Assembly (NCBI GenBank): GCA_910585375.1
Contig: CAJUCZ010000033.1
Coordinates: 1-16,665 of the forward strand
From: an uncultured Alphaproteobacteria bacterium
GTDB lineage: Bacteria > Pseudomonadota > Alphaproteobacteria > RF32 > CAG-239
Reading direction: 5' to 3'
DNA: 16,665 nucleotides
The position numbers and the translations under genes were made by a program. Positions within the stretch are counted from its first letter, which is position 1. Every line of letters begins with the position of its first letter. The notes beneath the pieces were generated by a model that worked only from the letters and a program-made list of their open reading frames with translations, had not been told where the DNA came from and did no database searches. Of the stretch, positions 4,109 to 12,211 are shown piece after piece.

Positions 4109-6298
4109 ATGGAAAATTTATTATCTAAAGAAGAAATGGAAGCGGTAATCAGCGGCAATCACGGCAATGTTTTTGCAGTGCTTGGCATCCACAAAGACAA
4201 AGGCAGCAAAGAGGTGTTTATCCGCACTTATCAGCCTCACGCCAAGTCGGTTGAACTCCTCAAATATGATGATTCTTCACTCGGATTTTTAACCAAACTT
4301 GATGATCGCGGATTCTTTCAGATAAACGTTGGTGCTGTAGATAATTTTCCATATCGTTTTCGGATTGAGAATGACCTCGGACAATTTTATATCAAAGAAG
4401 ACGAATACAGATTCCCTTCTGTGCTGGGCGACATAGACGTCTATCTTCTGGCTGAGGGCAACCATCTGGAAATGTATAAAAGGCTTGGCGCGCACGTCAT
4501 GGAAATGGACGGCATTAAAGGCGTTGGATTCGCTGTCTGGGCGCCTAATGCCAAACGTGTCAGCGTCGTCGGCGGGTTTAACAATTGGGACGGCCGCGCT
4601 CATGCCATGCGCAAACATCCGACCTGCGGCGTCTGGGATATCTTTATCCCCGGAATTGGCGCGGGCGAACTCTATAAATACGAAATTAAAACACAGGAAG
4701 ATTATATTCTGGTAAAATCCGACCCCGTTGCTTTCTGGTCTGAAAAGCGTCCGAACACCGCATCGGTGGTTTATGATTCCAAATACCACTGGAATGATGA
4801 CGGCTGGATGAATTATCGCGAAGAACACAACAGCTTTGACAAACCGACGTCAATTTATGAGGTTCATCTTGGTTCATGGCGCCGCAAAGGCGATAACGAG
4901 TTTCTGACTTACCGCGAACTGGCTGATACGCTGGTTCCTTATGTCAGCAATATGGGATTCACGCATGTCGAGTTTTTGCCGCTGACCGAACACCCGTTGG
5001 ATTCTTCCTGGGGATATCAGGTTGTGGGCATGTTTTCTCCGACCAGCCGTTTTGGCACGCCGGATGACCTGCGCTATTTGATAGATAAATTCCACGAAGC
5101 AAATATAGCTGTAATAATGGACTGGGTGCCGGCGCACTTCCCGAAAGACGGGCACGGCCTGAATGAATTTGACGGCACGCACTTGTACGAACACGCCGAC
5201 CCGCGCAAAGGCGAACATTCCGACTGGGGAACAAAAATTTACAATTACGGCCGGACGGAAGTCTGCAACTTCTTGTGCGCAAGCGCACTGTACTGGCTGA
5301 AAGAATTTCACATTGACGGCCTGCGCGTCGATGCAGTTGCTTCCATGCTTTATCTGGATTACTCCCGCAAGAACGGCGAGTGGATTCCCAATATCTACGG
5401 CGGTAATGAAAACCTTGAGGCAATCTCTTTCCTGCGCCGCATGAACGAACTGGTTTACGGTCAGAATAAGGGGGCATTCACCTGCGCCGAAGAGTCCACG
5501 GCCTGGCCGATGGTGTCGCGTCCGACGTCAATGGGCGGACTAGGGTTCGGTTACAAATGGAATATGGGCTGGATGAACGATACCTTGAAATACATCAGCA
5601 AAGACCCGATATATAGAAGATTCCACCACGGTATGCTGACGTTTGGATTGCTTTATGCTTTTAACGAGAACTTTATCCTGCCGATTTCACATGACGAAGT
5701 CGTCCACGGCAAAGGCTCCATGCTGTCAAAAATGCCGGGCGATGAATGGCAGAAATTTGCCAACCTGCGCGCTTATTACGGCTTTATGTATACCCACCCC
5801 GGCAAAAAGCTTTTGTTCCAGGGTTGCGAGTTCGGACAGGACTGGGAATGGAACTCGGAAGAGAGCCTGCGTTGGCATCTGCTGGAATATCCGATGTATA
5901 AGGGAATGCAAAACTGCGTCCGCGATTTGAACTATATGTATAAGGGCAATCCGGCTTTTTATGAAGTTGATTTTGATTACCGCGGCTTTGAGTGGATAGA
6001 TCACAGCAATGCTGATGACAGCGTTATTTCTTATATGCGCAAAGGCTCGACCCCCGGCGATTATATGATTGTCATCTGCAACTTCACGCCGGTCGTCCGG
6101 CACGATTTCCGGATCGGTGTCCATGAGAGGATTAAGTATCAGGAAATTTTTAACAGTGACGATGTCAACTACTGGGGCAGCGGCGTTAAGAACGAGGGCT
6201 TTATGGAAGCTGGCGATATTCCGGCCAACGGCAAGGAATTCTCAATTGAAGTAACACTGCCGGCGCTTTCGACAATTGTTATCAAACCGGTAAGATAA
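4109..6298 (+). CDS. glgB: 1,4-alpha-glucan branching enzyme
   Basis: Makes alpha-1,6 branches in glycogen by transferring a cut alpha-1,4 chain (GH13). It has 729 residues, against 728 for E. coli GlgB. Order: N1 module (about 1-110, including NVFAVLGIHKD), CBM48 module (about 140-235, VWAPNAKRVSVVGGFNNWDG), catalytic barrel from YEVHLGSWRR, and a C-terminal beta domain. Catalytic residues are in place: nucleophile D408 (GLRVDAVAS), acid/base E461 (AEESTAWP) and D529 (ISHDEVVHGKG). All three lie exactly 3 positions after the E. coli residues D405, E458 and D526. GAGG precedes the start. It is first in a tight operon with glgX (24-base gap) and malQ. Confidence 0.97.
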   Translation: MENLLSKEEMEAVISGNHGNVFAVLGIHKDKGSKEVFIRTYQPHAKSVELLKYDDSSLGFLTKLDDRGFFQINVGAVDNFPYRFRIENDLGQFYIKEDEYRFPSVLGDIDVYLLAEGNHLEMYKRLGAHVMEMDGIKGVGFAVWAPNAKRVSVVGGFNNWDGRAHAMRKHPTCGVWDIFIPGIGAGELYKYEIKTQEDYILVKSDPVAFWSEKRPNTASVVYDSKYHWNDDGWMNYREEHNSFDKPTSIYEVHLGSWRRKGDNEFLTYRELADTLVPYVSNMGFTHVEFLPLTEHPLDSSWGYQVVGMFSPTSRFGTPDDLRYLIDKFHEANIAVIMDWVPAHFPKDGHGLNEFDGTHLYEHADPRKGEHSDWGTKIYNYGRTEVCNFLCASALYWLKEFHIDGLRVDAVASMLYLDYSRKNGEWIPNIYGGNENLEAISFLRRMNELVYGQNKGAFTCAEESTAWPMVSRPTSMGGLGFGYKWNMGWMNDTLKYISKDPIYRRFHHGMLTFGLLYAFNENFILPISHDEVVHGKGSMLSKMPGDEWQKFANLRAYYGFMYTHPGKKLLFQGCEFGQDWEWNSEESLRWHLLEYPMYKGMQNCVRDLNYMYKGNPAFYEVDFDYRGFEWIDHSNADDSVISYMRKGSTPGDYMIVICNFTPVVRHDFRIGVHERIKYQEIFNSDDVNYWGSGVKNEGFMEAGDIPANGKEFSIEVTLPALSTIVIKPVR

Positions 6299-6322
6299 AC
6301 ATTACCAGAGAGGAGAAAAACA

Positions 6323-8401
6323 ATGGCAAAAATTCAACCCCGTGACGGCAGCCCCTATCCTTTGGGTGCGCACTATGACGGCGAGGGCGTGAATTTTGCC
6401 TTGTTTTCCGCTCATGCCGAAAAGGTTGAACTCTGCCTTTTTAATAATGCCGGAACGGAAGAAACCGCCCGCTTTGCCATTACCGAAAATGACAATAACG
6501 TCTGGCATATTTACCTTCCGGACGTGGTCCCCGGACAGGTCTACGGCTATCGTGTTTACGGCCCGTACAAACCGCAGGAAGGGCACCGTTTTAACCCGAA
6601 CAAACTGCTGATTGATCCCTATGGCCGCCGCCTGACCGGCAAGCTGATCTGGCATAAGGCAATTTTCGGATACGATATTGACAGCCCGCAAAAAGACTTG
6701 TCTTTCAGCCCGCTGGACAGTGCGCCTTATGTGCCGAAATCCGTGGTAACGGAAGACGATTTTGACTGGGAAGATGATACGCCGCCGAACCATAAGTTTG
6801 AAACTTCGGTGATATATGAAACGCATTTGAAAGGCTATACCAAACTTCATCCGCAAATTCCGGATAAAAAACGCGGAACTTTTGCCGGTATGAACGAGAG
6901 CGTTGTCATCAGCTATCTTAAGTGGCTGGGCGTGACGGCCGTGGAATTTTTGCCGCTGCACGCTTTCTTTGGCAACAGACATAAAAAAGGCTATATCAAA
7001 GACAATTACTGGGGGTACGAAAGCTACAGCTTTTTTGCGCCTGAACAGACCTACCTTTATTCTCACAATCTCAACGAGATTAAGCGGCTTGTCAAAACGC
7101 TGCACCAAAACGGTATAGAGGTACTGATGGATGTTGTGTATAACCACACCGGCGAAGGCAACCAACTTGGTCCGACTTTGTGTTACCGCGGCATAGACAA
7201 CGCCAGCTATTATACGTTATCGCCCGAAAACAAACGCTACTATTATGACAGCACCGGCTGTGGCGCATCGTTTAACATTCAAAATCCGCAGGTGCTGAAA
7301 CTTGTGATGGATTCCCTCCGCTATTGGGTTGAGGAATTTCACGTTGACGGTTTTCGTTTTGATCTTGCGCCCACATTATGCCGCTATAAAACGGCCGTCA
7401 GTTCGCATTGCGGATTTTTATATGCCGTTGCGCAGGATCCGGTGCTGAAAAAAGTCAAACTGATTGCCGAACCGTGGGATGTCGGTGTCGGCGGCTATCA
7501 GGTCGGGGCTTTCCCGCCGGGGTGGGCGGAATGGAATGACAAATACCGCGACGTTATCCGCCGTTTCTGGAAAGGCGATAAATATCAGATCGGCGAGCTT
7601 GCCAGCCGCATTTCCGGTTCAAGCGATGTATTTGATTACAACAACCGTGATATCTGGACCAGCGTTAATTTTGTAACGGCGCATGATGGTTTTTGCCTGC
7701 GTGATCTGGTCAGTTACAATCATAAACATAACGAGGCCAACGGCGAAGACAACCGCGACGGCACGGATTCCAACTGGAGCTGGAATTCCGGTCAGGAAGG
7801 CGAAACCGCAAACCGTACCATTCGGGACAACCGCTATGACCGTGCCCGCGCCATGCTGGCAACGCTGCTTTTGTCTTTTGGCACGCCGATGCTGGTTGCC
7901 GGAGACGAGTTCGCCCATACCCAGATGGGCAACAACAATCCGTATTGTCAGGACAATGCCATTACCTGGGTGACTTGGGAAGGAATAGGCAAACGCGGCA
8001 AAAACCTTGCCAAATTTACCCGCCGGCTCATAAAGCTCCGCCGCCGGCTGAGTATCTTTCTGCGCCGCAAGTTCTTTAAAGGCGAACCGGTGGACGGCAG
8101 CAAAATCAAAGATTTGACATGGTACACTGAAAAGGGCGAAGAATTTGCCGTTGCCGACTGGCAGATGCCGGATCGCAAATATCTGGCCTACAGCATTTAT
8201 GACGGTACAAGTTACATCTTTTGCATCTTAAACGCCGGCCCGTCGGAAATCGAATGGAAGCTTCCGAATTTGGATAATAAGTTAAGTTGGGAGCTATTGC
8301 TGGACAGCTCGGACAAGTTTAATGCCCGAACGGAAATCAAATCTAAAAAGGTTATTACGGTTCCGGCTTGGAGCGTATTGCTTTTTGAAATCAAAAAATA
8401 G
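6323..8401 (+). CDS. glgX: Glycogen debranching enzyme (GlgX-type isoamylase)
   Basis: Hydrolyses alpha-1,6 branches of glycogen or limit dextrin (GH13 isoamylase group). It has 692 residues, in the usual GlgX/TreX range. Order: CBM48 (about 8-100, beginning PLGAHYDGEGVNFALFSAHA), then the catalytic barrel with DVVYNHTGEGN, FRFDLAP (nucleophile D347), IAEPWDVG (acid/base E383) and TAHDGF (D455), then DLVSYNHKHNEANGEDNRDG, typical of GlgX. A strong GAGGAG precedes the ATG. It would supply linear maltodextrins to the MalQ encoded 8 bases downstream. Confidence 0.96.
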   Translation: MAKIQPRDGSPYPLGAHYDGEGVNFALFSAHAEKVELCLFNNAGTEETARFAITENDNNVWHIYLPDVVPGQVYGYRVYGPYKPQEGHRFNPNKLLIDPYGRRLTGKLIWHKAIFGYDIDSPQKDLSFSPLDSAPYVPKSVVTEDDFDWEDDTPPNHKFETSVIYETHLKGYTKLHPQIPDKKRGTFAGMNESVVISYLKWLGVTAVEFLPLHAFFGNRHKKGYIKDNYWGYESYSFFAPEQTYLYSHNLNEIKRLVKTLHQNGIEVLMDVVYNHTGEGNQLGPTLCYRGIDNASYYTLSPENKRYYYDSTGCGASFNIQNPQVLKLVMDSLRYWVEEFHVDGFRFDLAPTLCRYKTAVSSHCGFLYAVAQDPVLKKVKLIAEPWDVGVGGYQVGAFPPGWAEWNDKYRDVIRRFWKGDKYQIGELASRISGSSDVFDYNNRDIWTSVNFVTAHDGFCLRDLVSYNHKHNEANGEDNRDGTDSNWSWNSGQEGETANRTIRDNRYDRARAMLATLLLSFGTPMLVAGDEFAHTQMGNNNPYCQDNAITWVTWEGIGKRGKNLAKFTRRLIKLRRRLSIFLRRKFFKGEPVDGSKIKDLTWYTEKGEEFAVADWQMPDRKYLAYSIYDGTSYIFCILNAGPSEIEWKLPNLDNKLSWELLLDSSDKFNARTEIKSKKVITVPAWSVLLFEIKK

Positions 8402-8409
8402 GGGGGACT

Positions 8410-10554
8410 ATGCAGGACAATCTTCAACAATTGGCAGACAAGCTTGGAATATTAACCAAATTTTTCGATGCCGGAATAAACCGCAAAGAATACTACCCTC
8501 CGGAAAAGGTTATTCGTTTTTTTGCCGAAAGCTTTGGTTATAAGGCCGGCAGCGATGCAGAGATAAATGCCTCTTTGGAGAAGTTTGCCAAAAAACGCTG
8601 GCAGAAATCTCTGGAAAACATTTATGTCTGTGAGCAGGGCGATATCAGGCTGGATATTGTGGTGCCGGTGCCGTTGAAAATAGATGATGCCCGCATTAAC
8701 CTGAAATATCAAAATACCGAAAGCAATTTTTCCATTCCGCTGGAAGTGGTTGTTACCGGCGAGGAAAAGGAAATCGGCAAAACACTGTACAGCCGTCTGG
8801 AACTGCAGCTGAAAGCCGATTTGGAGGTCGGATATTATGATGCCGAAGTCAGCCTCGGCGGCAAAAAATATACAACCCGTCTGGCCGTGGCTCCCAAACG
8901 CTGCTATAATAATGAAGATTTGCAAAACCACAAACTTTGGGGCTTTGCCGTTCAGTTGTACTCCGTAAGGAGCGAACGCAACTGGGGCGTCGGCGACTTT
9001 ACCGATCTGAAGAATTTGGTCTGGATTTCCTCCCGCGCCGGTGCTGACATTATCGGGCTGAATCCGCTGAACGTTCTGTCGCATGACTATCCGGAAAATT
9101 GCAGCCCTTATTGCGCCATCAGCCGTCTGTTCTTGAACCCGATTTATATTGATGTCGAGCAGGTGCCGGAGTTCAAACCGGAGGATATTGACGTATTGCA
9201 GGGTGAAATTGCCGGATACAGAAACGCCGAACTGATTGACTACCCCGGCGTCTACCGCCTGAAAATTCGTCTGTTGGAAAAAATGTATGAACGCCTGCTC
9301 AAAGATAAAAAGTCTGCGCGCATGGCAGAGTTCAAATCTTTCTGCAAAGAACAGGGCGCGGATTTGGACCGTTTGGCAATTTATCAGACGCTGTATGAAG
9401 AAAAGACTAAAACCGTCTGGGGCGGATGGAAAGCCTGGGATGAAAAACTGCGCAATCCGGCATCTTTGGCAGTCAAAGAATTTGCCAAAGAGCATGAGAA
9501 CCGCGTCGGCTTTTTCAAATATCTGCAATTTGAGGCAGCCCGCCAGTATGATGAGGTCGCCCAAGCCGTGAAAGATGCCGGCCTGAAAGTCGGATTGTAT
9601 CGCGATTTGGCCGTCGGTGTCGGTCAGGACAGCGCTGAAGTCTGGAGCAATTACGAGGCCTATATTAAAGACGCCGGTGCCGGCGCACCGCCTGATGCAA
9701 TGTTCATTCAGGGACAAAAATGGGGCTTGGGCGCATTCAATCCTTATACCTTAAAAGAGCAGGGCTACGAGCCTTTTATCAAGGTGCTGAGAGCAAATAT
9801 GCGCGGCGCCGGCGCCATTCGCGTTGACCACGCCATGAGCCTGATGCGGCTGTATATTGTTCCCAATAGTGAAGATATGGGAACATATATCATGTATAAC
9901 TTTGCCGATATGATGAATATTCTGGCTATTGAAAGCTACTTGAACCGCTGTATTGTCGTTGGTGAAAGTATCGGCAATGTGCCGGAGGGTTTTATTCCGG
10001 CCTTGGAGCGGAAAAATATAGATTCCCTGACCGTATTGTGGGAAGAGCGCGAGAATTGCGCCGGCGATTTCAAATCTCCGTCATCTTACCCCGAGAATGC
10101 TTTTGCTTCGGTGGGAACACATGATATGCCGCCGCTCAGAATGTGGTGGTTCGGGTATGATATTGAAGAGCGTTTTCGGGTTGGTATTGTGCCGGATGAA
10201 GAAACAAAAATCAGAGATTATCATAACCGGGAACTGGATCGCTGGAAACTGCTTTTTGCTTTGGACAGCAACGGCGTCTGGCCGGAAGACAATCTGCGCA
10301 AAGACAATTATATTTACGGCGAGGCTTATCCTGAGGGAATAGAAGAGGCCGTACACAGGTTTGTGTCACGCAGCGCATCAAAAGTTTTTCTGGCGGAGTT
10401 GGAAAATATCTTGCACGTTGAGAAAATGCAAAACTTGCCGGGGACATGGAGAGAATGCCCGAACTGGCAGCGCAAACTTCCGGTTCCTCTGGAACGTCTG
10501 GAAAGTGATATCGCCTATGTTCGTAATATCAATGCCATAAAAAGGGAAAGATAA
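8410..10554 (+). CDS. malQ: 4-alpha-glucanotransferase (amylomaltase)
   Basis: Disproportionates maltodextrins, releasing glucose and longer chains (GH77). It has 714 residues, near the E. coli length (694), with a bacterial N-terminal beta extension (about 1-150). The catalytic barrel begins around KLWGFAVQLYSVRSERNWGVGDF. Active-site residues: nucleophile D473 (RVDHAMSL), acid/base E519 and D572 (GTHDMPP). The motif after E519 reads GESIGNVP, whereas the family usually has EDLGxVP, so the Asp beside the acid/base is Ser520 here. A run of Gs before the ATG serves as the RBS. It ends the operon. No glgA, glgC or glgP is linked in this window. Confidence 0.93.
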   Translation: MQDNLQQLADKLGILTKFFDAGINRKEYYPPEKVIRFFAESFGYKAGSDAEINASLEKFAKKRWQKSLENIYVCEQGDIRLDIVVPVPLKIDDARINLKYQNTESNFSIPLEVVVTGEEKEIGKTLYSRLELQLKADLEVGYYDAEVSLGGKKYTTRLAVAPKRCYNNEDLQNHKLWGFAVQLYSVRSERNWGVGDFTDLKNLVWISSRAGADIIGLNPLNVLSHDYPENCSPYCAISRLFLNPIYIDVEQVPEFKPEDIDVLQGEIAGYRNAELIDYPGVYRLKIRLLEKMYERLLKDKKSARMAEFKSFCKEQGADLDRLAIYQTLYEEKTKTVWGGWKAWDEKLRNPASLAVKEFAKEHENRVGFFKYLQFEAARQYDEVAQAVKDAGLKVGLYRDLAVGVGQDSAEVWSNYEAYIKDAGAGAPPDAMFIQGQKWGLGAFNPYTLKEQGYEPFIKVLRANMRGAGAIRVDHAMSLMRLYIVPNSEDMGTYIMYNFADMMNILAIESYLNRCIVVGESIGNVPEGFIPALERKNIDSLTVLWEERENCAGDFKSPSSYPENAFASVGTHDMPPLRMWWFGYDIEERFRVGIVPDEETKIRDYHNRELDRWKLLFALDSNGVWPEDNLRKDNYIYGEAYPEGIEEAVHRFVSRSASKVFLAELENILHVEKMQNLPGTWRECPNWQRKLPVPLERLESDIAYVRNINAIKRER

Positions 10555-10653
10555 ACTTCCGCTGGCTTACACAAGTGGTATTAACCATTCCGAACTTCGT
10601 TCGCCCATCCCCAAGGCTACGCAAGCCTAACGGCTGGACAAGAATGCCTGCAT

Positions 10654-10673
10654 CTACCTGCGTAAGCAGGTAG
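10654..10673 (+). terminator. Perfect 8-bp hairpin after malQ (possible weak terminator)
   Basis: CTACCTGC (10654-10661), tetraloop GTAA (a GNRA loop), GCAGGTAG (10666-10673). It is followed by TGTTACGTTTG, not a clean T-tract, so its role as the glg operon terminator is uncertain. Other small hairpins nearby are CGAAC/GTTCG around 10590-10610 and GCCGGC/GCCGGC (10705-10710/10721-10726). Confidence 0.4.
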
Positions 10674-10740
10674 TGTTACGTTTGAATCATAAAAAAATAC
10701 ACCTGCCGGCGAATACATTTGCCGGCTATATCTTACCGGT

Positions 10741-10892
10741 ATCCCGCCATGTACCGGTCACCCTGAACATTTTTTTTCTTCTTCATTTCAAAGTGCATTC
10801 TCTCCCGCATCCCGCCATGTACCGGTCATCCTGAACATTTTTTTCTTCTTCATTTCAAAGTGCATTCTTTCCCGCATCCCGCCATAGCACCG
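10741..10892 (+). repeat. Tandem direct repeat, two units of 68 and 67 bp plus a partial third
   Basis: Unit 1 is 10741-10808 and unit 2 is 10809-10875. They differ by one T in a T-run and two C/T changes. A third start, ATCCCGCCAT, at 10876 diverges after about 10 bases. Each unit contains ATCCCGCCATGTACCGGTCA, a T-run and CTTCATTTCAAAGTGCATTC. The unit length is not a multiple of three, and no convincing gene covers it. It is the main content of the non-coding stretch 10555-10994. Confidence 0.85.
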
Positions 10893-10994
10893 CTTCCTCT
10901 GAAGCACCGCACAAAACGTGCGCCGCCCACCATTTTCATTTTCTCTCCGCCATCCTGTTTCTTTCTCATCATTCCCTTTTCTGAAAAAATCCGC

Positions 10995-11022
10995 TTGCAA
11001 ATTTTTGGTAATACTTTATGAT
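10995..11022 (+). promoter_or_regulatory. Promoter of structured RNA/HTH locus 2
   Basis: TTGCAA (10995-11000), 16 bases, TATGAT (11017-11022). Hexamers and spacing are identical to locus 1, and the flanking segment 10986-11006 differs from 2438-2458 by a single base. In both loci the first RNA stem begins 9 bases after the -10. Confidence 0.75.
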
Positions 11023-11028
11023 AATACC

Positions 11029-11194
11029 CGCAGTCCGGAGACGGATTGTGGTGTCTCAAAAACATCTTACTAGATTATAATTCCACTCTGGGTGGAGTGC
11101 GGTCAAATAAGTGCGTTCTCGCAACGAATAGCCGTGACTGTTCTAGTACAGTTTTTGAGCTCCATCCGCCTATTTTTTTAGGCGGTTTTGTTTT
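11029..11194 (+). ncRNA. Structured leader/small RNA upstream of HTH gene, copy 2 (unrecognised class)
   Basis: Same architecture as copy 1: P1 CAGTCCG/CGGATTG (11031-11037/11042-11048, GAGA loop); P2 GGTGT/ACATC (11050-11054/11062-11066); local hairpin TCCAC/GTGGA (11082-11086/11092-11096) competing with P3 GGTGGAGT/GCTCCATC (11091-11098/11159-11166). Within P3 are P4 GCGG/CCGT (11099-11102/11132-11135), P5 TGCG/CGCA (11112-11115/11120-11123) and P6 ACTGT/ACAGT (11137-11141/11148-11152). The unpaired AAATAAG and ACGAAT around P5 are kept. It ends in an intrinsic terminator. Changes relative to copy 1 mostly preserve pairing, which supports a selected structure. Confidence 0.75.
11166..11194 (+). 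terminator. Intrinsic terminator ending RNA copy 2, before the HTH ORF
   Basis: CCGCC (11166-11170), loop TATTTTTTTA, GGCGG (11181-11185), TTTTGTTTT (11186-11194). The stem sequence differs from copy 1 (CCACCC/GGGTGG) but the pairing and the exact T-tract are kept. Confidence 0.85.
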
Positions 11195-11204
11195 AATCAA
11201 AACT

Positions 11205-11220
11205 AAGGAGCTAAAAAATG
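11205..11220 (+). promoter_or_regulatory. RBS of HTH gene 2, complementary to a segment of the leader RNA
   Basis: AAGGAGCT (11205-11212) lies 5 bases before the ATG at 11218. GGAGCT is the exact complement of AGCTCC at 11158-11163 in the leader. In copy 1 the corresponding GCTCC segment matches that locus's RBS, GGAGC. This hints at conserved RBS masking. Confidence 0.5.
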
Positions 11221-11559
11221 GGAAAATATTATTTTCATGCAACAACCGGAGATTATTTAAGAAATTTCAACAAAACGCTTGGCTTTGCCTTGTTCTTTGA
11301 ACGCCATGAGCGGCAACTTCGTGCTTGGTATCTCTGTAAAAAGCTGAAGATAACGGAAAGGGAACTTGACAATATCGAGCTGGGGCGCGGTGTTTTGAAG
11401 CTAAACTTGCTGAAGAAATTGTTGAGCTTTTACGGTAAGCGGATAGACCTGAGGTTGGTAACACCTGACAAAGATGAAACGGATAATGCCGTGCCGGAAG
11501 AATTTTACGAAGCAATTTACGACAGTTTTGAAGATTTGGAAGAGGTAACGGAAAGTTAA
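11218..11559 (+). CDS. HTH-like small protein with acidic tail, partner of RNA copy 2
   Basis: A 113-residue protein. The centre (about 37-85), LRAWYLCKKLKITERELDNIELGRG followed by LNLLKKLLSFYGKRIDLRL, reads as an XRE-type helix-turn-helix with a following helix and strand. The last 25 residues are acidic (EEFYEAIYDSFEDLEEVTES). It matches the locus 1 protein only in the general HTH layout and in the 'LSFxxKxxxxxLV' segment. The start is set by AAGGAGCT. A bidirectional terminator follows. A regulatory role linked to the upstream RNA is inferred from the repeated arrangement; the acidic tail could be a protein contact surface or a DNA mimic. Confidence 0.7.
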   Translation: MGKYYFHATTGDYLRNFNKTLGFALFFERHERQLRAWYLCKKLKITERELDNIELGRGVLKLNLLKKLLSFYGKRIDLRLVTPDKDETDNAVPEEFYEAIYDSFEDLEEVTES

Positions 11560-11576
11560 ATTATCCGCGCCAAACC

Positions 11577-11605
11577 AAAAGCCCTGATTTCATATCAGGG
11601 CTTTT
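11577..11605 (+). terminator. Bidirectional intrinsic terminator between HTH gene 2 and the convergent 190-aa gene
   Basis: AAAAGCCCTGAT (11577-11588) / ATCAGGGCTTTT (11594-11605) with a TTCAT loop. A and T tracts on both sides allow it to serve both strands. Confidence 0.9.
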
Positions 11606-11612
11606 CAGTATG

Positions 11613-12185
11613 TTAAATATAACGTTTTCCGCGGGCGACAATTCCCTGCTGCACGATTTTCGCCGGCAGTTTTCCGCTATAAAAAATCGTCTGAAAACGA
11701 TTTAGCCGCAAAACTTCATCATACGAATCTGCAATGCGGTCATAGGGGATATAAATCTCAAACCCTACTGCTTTGTCGGCAAAATCTTCCGGCATTTGCA
11801 ACAAAACCTCGGCTGTCGTCGGGTTTGGAAAAGCATGGCAGCTGGATTGATGATAAGTCGTAATCTCCAAAAGCTTGGTCAAACCAAAACTTTCCAAAGC
11901 CATCGGCTCCGGCTCATAATTAAACGAGGCCTCCACAATGTCCACCGGCTTGCTCCAATACAACTCCGATTCCGGATTTTCCTCCGGACCGCCGAAATAA
12001 CAAACCTGCCCGTTTTTGTTAATCCGTACCAGCGGCCTGATTTTTTTTGCCAGAGCAATAAGGTTAATGTCGCTGTTTGCCATTTGCGCCGAATACTTTT
12101 CCATAATCATAACCTTGTCCTGAGCAGTACTTTCATCAAGGCTGAAACGCTTTTGCAAATAAATAATTTTTTCTTGTGTCGTCAT
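11613..12185 (-). CDS. Hypothetical protein, 190 aa, unknown function
   Basis: An uninterrupted 190-codon frame between a terminator and an inverted repeat. The product starts MTTQEKIIYLQKRFSLDES and appears soluble, with no signal peptide or membrane segment. A helical N-terminal third is followed by a mixed region with ALAKKIRPLVRINKNGQVCYFGG, then TTYHQSSCHAFPNPTTAEVLLQMPED and YIPYDRIADSYDEVLRLNRF. I recognise no family or catalytic motif. Only a poor RBS is seen before the ATG, so the start is less certain than the frame. A putative promoter (TATTAT about 25 bases upstream) would overlap the palindrome at 12212-12244. Confidence 0.7.
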   Translation of the reverse strand: MTTQEKIIYLQKRFSLDESTAQDKVMIMEKYSAQMANSDINLIALAKKIRPLVRINKNGQVCYFGGPEENPESELYWSKPVDIVEASFNYEPEPMALESFGLTKLLEITTYHQSSCHAFPNPTTAEVLLQMPEDFADKAVGFEIYIPYDRIADSYDEVLRLNRFQTIFYSGKLPAKIVQQGIVARGKRYI

Positions 12186-12211
12186 GTTACAAAAATTTAA
12201 GTGATAAAATA

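Noticed and set aside
6302..7165. 287-codon frame antisense to glgX
   Set aside because: Shadow of the strongly supported glgX frame.
8452..9717. 421-codon frame antisense to malQ
   Set aside because: The malQ frame has all GH77 motifs; the antisense frame is a codon-bias shadow with no domain I recognise.
10741..10892. CRISPR array
   Set aside because: Only two long adjoining units without spacers, and no cas genes; it is a simple tandem duplication.
10788..11065. Two minus-strand frames over the tandem repeat and RNA locus 2 promoter
   Set aside because: The repeat unit (68/67 bp) is not a multiple of three and the products are low-complexity; the region is better explained by repeats and the promoter.
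11046..11300. 84-codon plus-strand frame through RNA copy 2
   Set aside because: It crosses the structured RNA and terminator in a frame different from the HTH gene, and copy 1 has no equivalent frame.
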